A DNA stretch of 52,882 bases from CAZGXM01 sp964529795 (GTDB taxonomy: Bacteria; Bacillota; JADQBR01), in NCBI GenBank assembly GCA_964529795.1, contig CAZGXM010000009.1, positions 1 through 52,882 of the forward strand, read 5' to 3'. Of the stretch, positions 1 through 7,861 are shown piece after piece. The position numbers were made by a program, and so were the translations under genes. Position 1 is the first letter of the stretch. Each line of letters begins with the position of its first letter. The notes beneath the pieces are model-generated. The model had not been told where the DNA came from, made no database searches, and saw only the letters and a program-made list of their open reading frames with translations.

Positions 1-49
1 CTTTGAGGCCCTTGACCGGGCGTTGGTGGAACTGAAAAATAAGGTTTGA
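1..49 (+). CDS. 3' end of an unidentified protein (partial)
   Basis: An open frame enters from the left edge (codons in phase from base 2) and stops at TGA 47-49. The visible tail is FEALDRALVELKNKV, a charged and probably helical C-terminus. It is followed at once by a hairpin terminator, which fits a real gene end. Too little is present to name a family. Confidence 0.5.
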   Translation, partial: FEALDRALVELKNKV

Positions 50-61
50 ATAAAAAAACAA

Positions 62-86
62 AGCAGCCGGCCAGACGGCTGCTTTT
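62..86. terminator. Bidirectional intrinsic terminator
   Basis: AGCAGCCG (62-69) pairs perfectly with CGGCTGCT (76-83) around a 6-base loop. It is flanked by an A-rich tract on the left and TTTT on the right, so it can end both the rightward gene stopping at 49 and the leftward response regulator stopping at 95. Confidence 0.75.
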
Positions 87-94
87 CCATATAT

Positions 95-841
95 TCAAAG
101 GCCAAGTAATTGACGAATTTTTTTAGTCTGGGAGCGGCTTACCGGCACTTCGCTTTTTAGATCATCATCAACAGTAAGAATCAAGGTGCCGTTATAAAGA
201 GGAATAACTTCACGGGCTTTTTTGATGTTGACCAGGTAAGAGCGGTGACAGCGGTAAAACAGATTCGGGTTGAGGCGCTGTTCCAATTCCTTTAAGGTAA
301 AACGAGTGAGGTATTTTTCGTGAGCTGTCTTAATATAGGTGTAATCATTGCTGGCATAGATAAAAAAGATATTTTCTTCTTCGATGAGAATGGTTTTGCC
401 TTTGTAGTCCACGGGAATGAGCCCCAGCACTTTCTTTTCTTTTGGTTTGTCTTCCTGTTTTGGGGTGCTTGTTTTTACCAGCTGAAAAATTTTTTGCAGT
501 GCCTTGTCAAGACGCTGGGGATCTATGGGCTTGAGGATATAGTCCACCGCATCCACTTTAAACGCGTCCAGGGCAAATTCTTCGTGGGCAGTGATAAAGA
601 TTATATAGGGAGACTTTGTCTCATTTTGCAAGGCCTTGCCCAAATCCAAACCGCTGCTGCCGGGCATATTAATGTCTAAAAATAAAATGGTGTAGTCCAA
701 GGCTTTAATCAGTTCCATGGCCTCCCGGACGTTGATTGCTTCGCCCACTACCTGCAGGTTATCGTATTTTTCCAGGTAAAAACGGAGTTCTTTCCGTGCA
801 GGGTATTCATCATCCACAATTAAAACCCTTAACTTATCCAT
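95..841 (-). CDS. LytTR-family response regulator
   Basis: A 248-residue response regulator of the LytR/AlgR (LytTR) type. The receiver domain spans about residues 4-120, with acidic residues D10, D11 and E12, the phosphoacceptor D56 in FLDINMP, T84 and K104. A Lys/Glu-rich linker leads to a LytTR DNA-binding domain at about 140-245. The start is fixed by AGGAGAAGG just upstream of the ATG at 841. It is the only gene on the - strand here and is convergent with the gene before it. Family members regulate autolysis, fermentation or competence genes and usually pair with a LytS-type kinase; no kinase is visible, so it would have to lie outside the window. The target is unknown. Confidence 0.93.
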   Translation of the reverse strand: MDKLRVLIVDDEYPARKELRFYLEKYDNLQVVGEAINVREAMELIKALDYTILFLDINMPGSSGLDLGKALQNETKSPYIIFITAHEEFALDAFKVDAVDYILKPIDPQRLDKALQKIFQLVKTSTPKQEDKPKEKKVLGLIPVDYKGKTILIEEENIFFIYASNDYTYIKTAHEKYLTRFTLKELEQRLNPNLFYRCHRSYLVNIKKAREVIPLYNGTLILTVDDDLKSEVPVSRSQTKKIRQLLGL

Positions 842-1216
842 GAACCTTCTCCTTTTTTTTTAGGGGTAATATTTAAAATTATTTGACAATTAATATAAAA
901 TTCCTGCTTTTTTCAGGACACTTTTTCCGTTCACCCGAAAAATTCAACCATCCGCCCAAAAATTTTCCCCACTGATAGATTTCCGACCAAGATTACCGCC
1001 GTATTAGGTATAATTATATATTTAATCCTGGTGAAACAAGCCTTCCCCTACCACAATTTTTAAAATTCCCCTTGAAAAAGAGTAATAATTTTAAACTTGT
1101 CTTTATAAGATTTATTACAAAGAATTCAGGTGATGTGCGAATGCGATGTTCACTGTGCAACAAATCGAACTTCGAACATCTAAGCTCGAACATCTGACAA
1201 AGGGGGAGGATCAATA
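842..1216. other. Divergent intergenic region
   Basis: About 375 AT-rich bases between the leftward regulator and the rightward GerMN gene. No coding frame is convincing. TATAAT at 1009-1014 is a plausible -10 box for the rightward gene, but no good -35 lies 16-18 bases upstream. A short direct repeat sits at 1172-1195, just before the GerMN ribosome binding site. LytTR regulators often act on nearby promoters, but I could not assign a binding site. Confidence 0.5.
1172..1195. repeat. Short direct repeat TCGAACATCT x2
   Basis: TCGAACATCT occurs at 1172-1181 and again at 1186-1195, with a further TCGAAC at 1165-1170. The 14-base spacing is less than two helical turns. It lies 6 bases before the AGGGGGAGGA ribosome binding site, so it would be in the 5' leader or promoter of the lipoprotein gene. 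Function unknown. Confidence 0.5.
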
Positions 1217-1834
1217 ATGCTTACTCTTTTCAACATGAAAAAAAAGAAAATATTTTTATTGGTTTTGTTGGCGGTTTTTGTGATTACCGCTTCCGGGTGT
1301 GGTATTATAGACCGCATATTATCCTTTAGAGAAGAGGCTCCTGCCAACGTGAATGAAACGGTTGAACCACCGCAGGAGACCCAGGCGCCGGTAGACGAAA
1401 TTGAAAATGTGGATGAAACTACCACTGTGACTTTGTTTTTTGCCAACCCTGACGGTACCGGCCTGGTGGAGGAGCAGAGGACAATTCCCAAGGTGGTGGG
1501 AATCGCCAGGGCAACCATCAATGAACTGATTGCAGGCCCTGCTGCGGAGTCCCGGTTAACTCCCACCATGCCTGAAGGGACCATATTAAAGGATATCAAT
1601 ATCAAAGAAAACGGCCTGTGTATAGTCGACTTCAGCAAAGAACTGGTGGATAACCACCTGGGTGGTAGTACCGAAGAAACACTGACGGTTTATTCCATTG
1701 TAAACACGCTTACCCAGTTTCCTACGGTAAAGGAAGTGCAGATCCTGGTTGGCGGCCAATATGTGGATACCATTGCCGGCCATGTGGATGTATCCCAGGC
1801 GCTGGCCAGGGACAGCAGTATCATTACGGAATAG
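1217..1834 (+). CDS. GerMN-domain lipoprotein
   Basis: A 205-residue secreted lipoprotein. A basic start (MKKKK), a hydrophobic stretch and the lipobox ITASGC give a lipidated Cys at residue 28. An acidic, Pro/Glu-rich linker follows, then a GerMN domain at about 65-195, with the typical opening (TLFFANPDGTGL) and the VDFSKE strand. The domain occurs in GerM of spore-formers, which acts in sporulation and germination at the membrane-cortex interface, but also in other cell-envelope lipoproteins. The start is the ATG served by AGGGGGAGGA at 1201-1210; a second Met (residue 7) is less well placed. A terminator follows, so it is probably a single-gene unit. The envelope or spore role is inferred from the domain. 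Confidence 0.85.
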   Translation: MLTLFNMKKKKIFLLVLLAVFVITASGCGIIDRILSFREEAPANVNETVEPPQETQAPVDEIENVDETTTVTLFFANPDGTGLVEEQRTIPKVVGIARATINELIAGPAAESRLTPTMPEGTILKDINIKENGLCIVDFSKELVDNHLGGSTEETLTVYSIVNTLTQFPTVKEVQILVGGQYVDTIAGHVDVSQALARDSSIITE

Positions 1835-1912
1835 GAGATTTCAAAAAAATCGCGTAAAATCGTTGAAAGGCCGGTGACGTGTGGTACCACCGGCCTCATA
1901 TTGCCTAATCGT

Positions 1913-1937
1913 ACCGGGGACAGTTTCCCGGTTTTTT
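1913..1937 (+). terminator. Intrinsic terminator after the GerMN gene
   Basis: ACCGGGGA (1913-1920) pairs with TTCCCGGT (1925-1932), including one G-T pair, around the loop CAGT. Six T follow (1932-1937). A second strong hairpin just upstream, GGCCGGTG (1869-1876) with CACCGGCC (1888-1895), lacks a T-run. Confidence 0.8.
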
Positions 1938-2042
1938 GGTTGATTTTTCCTTGCTTTCTTTATCTTTCTTTTGCAGGAAATTCGACCCCAGAGAAGAAAT
2001 ATAGCAGTTAATAGACAAAGTCCTTCCCGGGGGTCGTTTTTT

Positions 2043-4172
2043 GTGGAAAAAATGCTAAAATTGCTGGTACTCACCTTCACAATTACTATTATATATATAC
2101 TACTTTCTCCGGTAGCTTTTGCTCAGGAAGCAGTGGTGACTGGCAGTGTGGTCAACGTGCGTAGCGGGCCGGGGGTGGACAACCTTAAAGCAGGGGTTGT
2201 GACCCGGGGTTATCGTTTGGAAATACTGTCAGAGACCGGCGGTTGGTATAAGGTGCGTTTTGCTGGAAACCGCGTGGGCTGGGTTGCCAAAGATTTGGTA
2301 GAAGTGGAGACGACGGCGGGTGAAAAGGTCCAAGAATGGGTCAAGGTAACCGGCAGCGTGGTAAATGTGCGCAGCGGACCCACTACGGATTTTGAGGTGG
2401 TGCAGCAGGTTTCCGCTGGGAAAATCTTTCAGGTCATTGGCAGACGGGGGGAATGGCTGGAAGTTCAATTGGACGGAGACCGCCACGGCTGGCTGGCCGG
2501 GTGGTTGACCGAAAAAGCCCTACCTCCGGAGCAAAGCACGGAGAATGATAGTACCGGTGAGGCGGTAGATAAGGCCCCGGGTGTGGTGATTATAACCGGG
2601 GAATATGTTAATGTGCGTTCCGGCCCCGGTACGGACCAAACTATTATCAGCCAGGTAGGCAGTTTCCCCGTTGAAAAACAAGTAGAAATTGCTGTTATTA
2701 CCGGTAGCGTTGTTAATGTGCGTACGGGGCCCGGCCTTACCTACAGCCGTATTACTCAGGTGGAGGCTGGACAGGAATACCCGGTTTTAAAAAAGGAGAA
2801 TGACTGGCTGCAGATTCAACTGGCGGATAACAGCGCCGGCTGGCTGGCAGGTTGGTTGGCAAAGACTGTTTTTAAGGCTGGTTTACCGCTGGAAACTGGC
2901 GAAGCGGTGGAAAGTGGAAGCAACGATACGGATTCCGGTGAAAAGGATTTGGGAGAAAAAGAGGAAAATGAAGAAAATAAAAACCGCGGCAGCAATAACT
3001 TTATTGTTCTTAGTGGTCAGATTTGGGTACATACCGGCCCCGGTACCGACTTTCCCAAGATAAAATCTCTGGCTGAAGGCGAGCGTGTAGAACTATTAGC
3101 CAGTTCTACCGACTGGTACGAGGTGCAGCTGGCTGACGGTACCAGCGGCTGGCTGCGGCGGCGTTTGCTCAGTAGCCGGGGGGATAGCGACCGTTCCGGA
3201 GCAGATAACAAACAGGGGTATGCGGATAGTAAGAAAAGCAAGCTTGACATACCTGCAGAAGCCAACCGGGTGTATGACATAACCGCAAGTGTGGTCAGGG
3301 ATGAAACGTTGGTGACAATTCAATCGACATCGCCGCTGCAGTATAACGTGCTCCGTTTGGAATCGCCGCGGCGGATTGTGATAGATCTGCCCGGACAGAA
3401 ATTATCAGCAACAGTCGCCAGGGAAATTTCCATGCGCAATGACATGGTAAAACGTATCCGCCTGGGTCAGTTTGAAGCGGATACGGCACGGGTGGTACTG
3501 GATTTAAAAGGACATGTTAAATACCAAATCCGCCAAGACAATACTAAGAAGAAGATTTTACTGACAATTTCCCCGCTGAATTTGGCAGGGAAAATTGTTG
3601 TGATTGATCCCGGCCACGGGAGGTCTACTGCCTGGGGTGAACCGGATCCCGGTGCCATAGGTTTAAATGGTACTCATGAAAGGACTGTGGTCCTTTCCAT
3701 TGCCAAGAAACTGGCAGCCATGCTGGAACGGGCCGGCGCTGATATAGTTCTCACCAGGCAGGGGGAAGCAAATATCAGCTTGCCGGCAAGGGCGGAAATT
3801 GCCAATAATCTTAATGCCGATGTATTTGTCAGCATCCATGCCAACAGTTCGCCAAGCCGGTGGTTAAAAGGTTCGGCTACATATTTTCACGCACCATCCT
3901 GGTCAGACCTGTCAGAGCAGCACAGTCAGCGCCGGCGCCTGGCGGGCTTGATACAGGATGAATTGATAAATGCGGCGGGTACAGACGATCTGGGTGTGCG
4001 GGAGGAAAACTTCTCCGTTTTACGTAATACCAGGGTACCCTCGGTACTGGTGGAGACGGCATTCATCTCCAACCCCGAGGAAGAAATGAAGCTGAGGGAT
4101 CCGGACTTTCAGACAAAAGTTGCCCGGGGCATTGCCCGGGGCATAGAGCGGTTTTTACTGGATAACGACTAG
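2043..4172 (+). CDS. N-acetylmuramoyl-L-alanine amidase with five SH3-type repeats, AMIN and Amidase_3 domains
   Basis: A 709-residue secreted peptidoglycan hydrolase that would cut the bond between MurNAc and L-Ala. A signal peptide ends near AFA-QE at about residue 27. Bacterial SH3 repeats, each with a V(N/H)VR(S/T)GPG-like core, lie at about 31-88, 101-157, 181-207, 217-273 and 319-376. The third is cut short after its first half. An AMIN domain (about 409-509) precedes the zinc amidase domain (about 516-706), with ligands H525 (DPGHG), E546 (HER) and H599 (SIHAN) and catalytic E671 (VETAF). The start is uncertain. GTG 2043 gives a clean signal peptide; ATG 2052 is nearly equivalent; an in-frame ATG at 1971 would put a non-hydrophobic tail before the signal sequence. 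It could act in cell separation or spore cortex work. Confidence 0.92.
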   Translation: MEKMLKLLVLTFTITIIYILLSPVAFAQEAVVTGSVVNVRSGPGVDNLKAGVVTRGYRLEILSETGGWYKVRFAGNRVGWVAKDLVEVETTAGEKVQEWVKVTGSVVNVRSGPTTDFEVVQQVSAGKIFQVIGRRGEWLEVQLDGDRHGWLAGWLTEKALPPEQSTENDSTGEAVDKAPGVVIITGEYVNVRSGPGTDQTIISQVGSFPVEKQVEIAVITGSVVNVRTGPGLTYSRITQVEAGQEYPVLKKENDWLQIQLADNSAGWLAGWLAKTVFKAGLPLETGEAVESGSNDTDSGEKDLGEKEENEENKNRGSNNFIVLSGQIWVHTGPGTDFPKIKSLAEGERVELLASSTDWYEVQLADGTSGWLRRRLLSSRGDSDRSGADNKQGYADSKKSKLDIPAEANRVYDITASVVRDETLVTIQSTSPLQYNVLRLESPRRIVIDLPGQKLSATVAREISMRNDMVKRIRLGQFEADTARVVLDLKGHVKYQIRQDNTKKKILLTISPLNLAGKIVVIDPGHGRSTAWGEPDPGAIGLNGTHERTVVLSIAKKLAAMLERAGADIVLTRQGEANISLPARAEIANNLNADVFVSIHANSSPSRWLKGSATYFHAPSWSDLSEQHSQRRRLAGLIQDELINAAGTDDLGVREENFSVLRNTRVPSVLVETAFISNPEEEMKLRDPDFQTKVARGIARGIERFLLDND

Positions 4173-4238
4173 GCTGTGCCAATTGGCTCGGCCTACTTTC
4201 TTTTGGGCAAGTTGACACTGAAAGGTGCCGTTGATACA

Positions 4239-4397
4239 ATGGGAAGCAGGCAGCAATCGGGAGGAACTGCTTTTGCAAGTGCTCGAGTTGTGGGCGTTTT
4301 GCTGTTTGCGGTCAGAACTCTGTTAGTTGTACGCGGGCTGCTGTTTTTTGCTGCCCTTATTGGCTTTTTTGAAGTAATGGTTTATATTTGGCTTTAA
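4239..4397 (+). CDS. Small hypothetical membrane protein
   Basis: A 52-residue frame whose second half is almost wholly hydrophobic (about residues 17-52), so one or two membrane segments are likely. ATG 4239 follows AAAGGTG by about 11 bases; an in-frame ATG at 4176 would give 73 residues without a better site. I recognise no family. Its reality rests only on the hydrophobic composition and its place after the amidase, so it could be a chance frame. Confidence 0.35.
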   Translation: MGSRQQSGGTAFASARVVGVLLFAVRTLLVVRGLLFFAALIGFFEVMVYIWL

Positions 4398-4609
4398 AGT
4401 ACGTAGTGGACCAGTTTTGCTACCTGCTCTACCAAAGGGGGGTTGTTTAATCGCGAAGGGAAGGAGCAATTTTTTTGCGTAAACTTCATATAGTAATTTT
4501 AGATGCAGAAAACGTTTGGGTACGGATGACCTAATAAATGGGCAGTGTAGCCAGTATAGTTCTATTAAGGGTGTTTATACTATTTTAAAATCAGCGGGAG
4601 TGATAAATA

Positions 4610-5422
4610 TTGGATTACTCTATCGCCATTGGGGTTTTTGATTCCGGGGTGGGTGGCCTGACTGTTGCCCGGGAAATATTCCGGCAAATACCCGAAGGGA
4701 AAATTATCTATTTCGGGGACACTGCACATTTGCCCTATGGTTCCCGCAGCCGGGAGGAACTAATCCATTTTGCTGATAAAATTTGCCAGTTTCTTATTGG
4801 GCAGGGTGCGCAGGTAATTGTGGACGCATGCAACAGCACCTCCGCTGTGGCGCTGGAGTTTTTAAAAGAAAAATATTCTACTCCCATTATCGGCGTGATT
4901 GAACCAGGTGTGAAAACTGCCTTGCAGCAGACTGAGAACTTTCGGATAGGCGTAATTGCCACGGAAGCCACTATCAACAGCGGTGCCCACAAAAAAGTCA
5001 TGGCACAAATTGCCCCGGAAGTGCTGGCGGTTGGGCAGGCATGTCCATTATTCGTTCCTTTGGTGGAAGGGGGAAAGGTGGCTTCCCCCGAGGCGGTTGA
5101 AGCGGCGGAAAAGTACTTGGAACCTCTAATAAAAGTGGGGATAGATACATTGATATTGGGGTGTACCCATTATCCTTTTTTGGTGACTACTTTAAAGAAA
5201 GTGTTGGGTGATGGGGTAAAATTTGTTGACCCGGCCAGGGAAACGGTACGCCAGTTAAAAGAAGTTATATGCAGCCTTCCCGGGCAGGCAATGAAAACTT
5301 TGGCGCACCGTTACGTGGTCAGCGGGGATCCGGAAGTATTTTACCGGGTGGGAAACCGGTTGATGGCCGGTAACAGCATACCCGCCGTGGATAAGGTGGA
5401 TTTGGACTGGGGTGAAGAATAA
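4610..5422 (+). CDS. murI: Glutamate racemase
   Basis: Interconverts L- and D-glutamate in the cytosol, supplying D-Glu for peptidoglycan. At 270 residues it has the family length. The N-terminal FDSGVGG carries the catalytic-site Asp (D11). The two catalytic cysteines are C74 (DACNST) and C185 (GCTHYP, with H187). The start is a TTG at 4610 after GGGAG (4597-4601); no ATG fits the conserved N-terminus. It overlaps the next gene by one base (TAATG), so the two are translationally coupled. That is notable, because the next gene belongs to a glutamate-using mutase family. Confidence 0.96.
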   Translation: MDYSIAIGVFDSGVGGLTVAREIFRQIPEGKIIYFGDTAHLPYGSRSREELIHFADKICQFLIGQGAQVIVDACNSTSAVALEFLKEKYSTPIIGVIEPGVKTALQQTENFRIGVIATEATINSGAHKKVMAQIAPEVLAVGQACPLFVPLVEGGKVASPEAVEAAEKYLEPLIKVGIDTLILGCTHYPFLVTTLKKVLGDGVKFVDPARETVRQLKEVICSLPGQAMKTLAHRYVVSGDPEVFYRVGNRLMAGNSIPAVDKVDLDWGEE

Positions 5423-6864
5423 TGTTAAGCCATGAAAAATGGTGCAAAGATAAATTCCATAACGAAAGGCGACAGGTGCTTGGCCAATGGCCCACCGGCC
5501 AGGAGGTACAGCTCTCTGAAGCGGTTGCCTTTCACAAAGGCTTGCCTGCCGAGCAAAATTTACACTATTATTTACTGCACAATACTTCCAGAACATTGAT
5601 ACAGCCCCGGGGTGGACGGGCCCTGCTGGAGCAGCAATTAGAACTGATTAAATATTTAGCTGATGAGGGAGAGGCGGATTTACTGACGGTAACTGTTGAC
5701 GGTCTTACCCGGCAGCAGCGTTATAAAGCGGTGACCCGGGAATTGGAGAAATGCCGTATTACGGGAAAGGAAACTTTGGCCGGTTTCCCGGTGGTTAATC
5801 ATGGTGTGGACGGCTGCCGGCAGTTGGTAAGAAGTACCGGCAACCCGGTACAGCTGCGTCATGCGGCTGTAGACGCCCGGCTGCTGGCGGAAGTTGCCGT
5901 GGCTGGGGGAATGTCTTCGGTGGAAGGCGGGGGTATCAGCACCAACATCCCTTACTTGAGAGATTATGACCCGGAACTGTCACTGCGGCACTGGCAGTAT
6001 GTGGACTATCTTTTGGGATGGTACGGGGAGAACGGGATTACCATTAACCGGGAACCTTTTGGGGCTATGACCGGGGCGCTGGTGCCGCCTTGTATCAGTC
6101 ATGCCATTTGCATTTTGGAAACGCTGCTGGCTGCGTTTCAAGGAGTGGCCAGCGTTACCCTTAGTTACGGGCAGTGCGGCAATCTTATTCAGGATGTGGC
6201 CGCCATACATACTTTACCGGTCCTGGCCAAAAAATATCTGCAAAAGTTTGACTTGAACCAGGTTGCATTAACCACGGCTTTTCACCAGTGGATGGGTGGC
6301 TTTCCCCAGGACGAGCACCGGGCTTACGGTTTGATCGGCTGGGCTGCAGCCACTGCGGTCCTGGCCGGCGCAAACAAAGTGCTGGTCAAAACACCGCACG
6401 AGGCATTGGGGCACCCTACCAAAGAAACTATTGCTGCCGGCTTAAAGACTACCCTACAGGTGATCAAGATGGCATCTCAACAGCTGCTGCCGGACAACCG
6501 GGTTTTGGAAGCAGAGAAGTCTGTTATCATGACGGAGACGGAAAAGATTTTGGATGCGGTTATTGATATTGCTGACGGTGATGTGGCGGCAGGTACGCTG
6601 AAAGCATTCAAGGAGGGTATTTTGGACGTGCCTTTTGCGCCCAGTAAATACAATGCCGGCCGGGTGTTACCGGCCAGGGATTTAAATGGTGCCGTTCGCT
6701 TTCTGGATACGGGGAAACTACCTTTTGATAAGGACCTGAAGGAGTTTCACCAGGAAAAAATGGCCCGCAGGGGAGAGACAGAGGGGCGAGAACCTTCCTT
6801 CCAAATGGTGTTAGATGACATCCATGCCATCAGCAAGGGCATGTTATTGGGTAAACCACAGTAG
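5422..6864 (+). CDS. Glutamate mutase (methylaspartate mutase) epsilon-subunit-like protein
   Basis: A 480-residue homologue of GlmE/MutE, the catalytic TIM-barrel subunit of coenzyme B12-dependent glutamate mutase (L-glutamate to 3-methylaspartate). It is recognisable from WPTG(Q/K)EV near residue 23, QPRGG (61-65), NREPFG, FHQWMGGFPQDE, VKTPHEA and SKYNAGR. With the published Clostridium cochlearium numbering from memory (constant offset of 3), the substrate-binding arginines R66, R100 and R149 match R63, R97 and R146 here. E171 and Y181 match E168 and Y178, and adenosyl-contacting K326/E330 match K323/E327. The residue matching Y177 is T174, and the GTP after the RH pair is AAV. No B12-binding sigma subunit or reactivase lies nearby. 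The family is certain; the substrate and the full reaction are not. Confidence 0.82.
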   Translation: MLSHEKWCKDKFHNERRQVLGQWPTGQEVQLSEAVAFHKGLPAEQNLHYYLLHNTSRTLIQPRGGRALLEQQLELIKYLADEGEADLLTVTVDGLTRQQRYKAVTRELEKCRITGKETLAGFPVVNHGVDGCRQLVRSTGNPVQLRHAAVDARLLAEVAVAGGMSSVEGGGISTNIPYLRDYDPELSLRHWQYVDYLLGWYGENGITINREPFGAMTGALVPPCISHAICILETLLAAFQGVASVTLSYGQCGNLIQDVAAIHTLPVLAKKYLQKFDLNQVALTTAFHQWMGGFPQDEHRAYGLIGWAAATAVLAGANKVLVKTPHEALGHPTKETIAAGLKTTLQVIKMASQQLLPDNRVLEAEKSVIMTETEKILDAVIDIADGDVAAGTLKAFKEGILDVPFAPSKYNAGRVLPARDLNGAVRFLDTGKLPFDKDLKEFHQEKMARRGETEGREPSFQMVLDDIHAISKGMLLGKPQ

Positions 6865-6877
6865 GAGTTGTTTGCAA

Positions 6878-7855
6878 ATGAGAAGGGTGGGTATTACCAC
6901 TACCATTCCGGTGGAAGTAATTTTTGCCGCCGGGGCGGTTCCGGTCGATTTGAACAATATTTTTGTCGCCCATCAAGAGGCCAGACGCCTGGTGGAAGTG
7001 GCGGAAACAGCGGGGTACCCACGTAATGTCTGTGGGTGGATTAAAGGGCTGTATGCCACGGTTTTGGAAAATAAGGACATCAAGGAAGTAATTGCCGTAG
7101 CCCAGGGTGACTGTACCAATACTCATGCCTTGATGGAAACTTTGGAGATGGAAGGAATCCATACCATACCATTTTCTTTTCCCTTTGACCGGGATTACCG
7201 GTTGTTACATATGCAGGTGGAAAAGTTAATGTGTTATTTTCAAGTGGACTGGTCGCGTGTAAAGCGGATGAAAGAAGATTTGGACCGGGTGCGTGAACTG
7301 GTTTGGGAAATTGATCGCCTTACCTGGGAGGAAAATAAGGTCTCCGGTTTTGAAAATCATCTTTACCAGGTGAGCTGCAGCGATTTTGAGGGGGACTATC
7401 AAGTTTTTCAAGAAAAGGCAGAAGAATTTCTTGCGGAGGCAAAGGGGAGAAAACCCGGGTCCGGAGAATTAAGACTGGGATTTATCGGGGTACCGCCCAT
7501 TATTACGGATCTCTATGATTACTTGGAAAGTATCGGTGCCCGGGTGGTATTCAACGAAATACAAAGGCAGTTCTCCATGCCTTTTAAATGTGATGATTTG
7601 GTGGAGCAATATCTCACATATACGTATCCATATCATGTGGAACAGCGGATTAAGGATATCAACGAACAGGTGAGTCGTCGGGGAATTGACGGCATAATTC
7701 ATTACACGCAAAGCTTTTGTTTCCGTCAAATACAGGATTTAATTATCCGTCAACAGGTTCCGGTACCGATTCTTACAGTGGAGGGAGATAATCCTGGCAA
7801 ACTGGATGCTCGCAGTAAAATGCGCATTGATGCCTTTGTGGAAATGTTGAGGTGA
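6878..7855 (+). CDS. 2-hydroxyacyl-CoA dehydratase-like (HgdB/BcrC/DCCP superfamily) iron-sulfur protein
   Basis: A 325-residue member of the superfamily holding 2-hydroxyglutaryl-CoA dehydratase subunits, benzoyl-CoA reductase subunits and double-cubane-cluster proteins. The N-terminal segment (TTTIPVEVIFAAGAVPVDL) is typical. Three cysteines sit in the expected contexts: C52 (NVCGWIKG), C79 (QGDCTNT) and C281 (TQSFCF). They could ligate a [4Fe-4S] cluster. It is somewhat shorter at the N-terminus than many relatives. ATG 6878 follows AGGAG (6863-6867); a longer frame from 6815 would overlap the previous gene and lacks support. Only one such subunit is present, where classical dehydratases use two different ones. 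The activator gene follows after 6 bases, so the two almost certainly work together. The substrate is unknown. Confidence 0.85.
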   Translation: MRRVGITTTIPVEVIFAAGAVPVDLNNIFVAHQEARRLVEVAETAGYPRNVCGWIKGLYATVLENKDIKEVIAVAQGDCTNTHALMETLEMEGIHTIPFSFPFDRDYRLLHMQVEKLMCYFQVDWSRVKRMKEDLDRVRELVWEIDRLTWEENKVSGFENHLYQVSCSDFEGDYQVFQEKAEEFLAEAKGRKPGSGELRLGFIGVPPIITDLYDYLESIGARVVFNEIQRQFSMPFKCDDLVEQYLTYTYPYHVEQRIKDINEQVSRRGIDGIIHYTQSFCFRQIQDLIIRQQVPVPILTVEGDNPGKLDARSKMRIDAFVEMLR

Positions 7856-7861
7856 CAGGTG

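Noticed and set aside
1983..2036. CGACCCC...GGGGTCG pairing followed by TTTTTT just before the amidase start
   Set aside because: The loop would be about 40 bases and the T-run overlaps the likely start region. It may be a leader hairpin or attenuator, but evidence is too weak to call a terminator or riboswitch.
4475..4534. 19-codon frame (TTG start) after AAGGAG upstream of murI
   Set aside because: Good ribosome-site spacing, but too short and unlike any family I know. It could be a leader peptide or chance; no attenuator structure was found after it.
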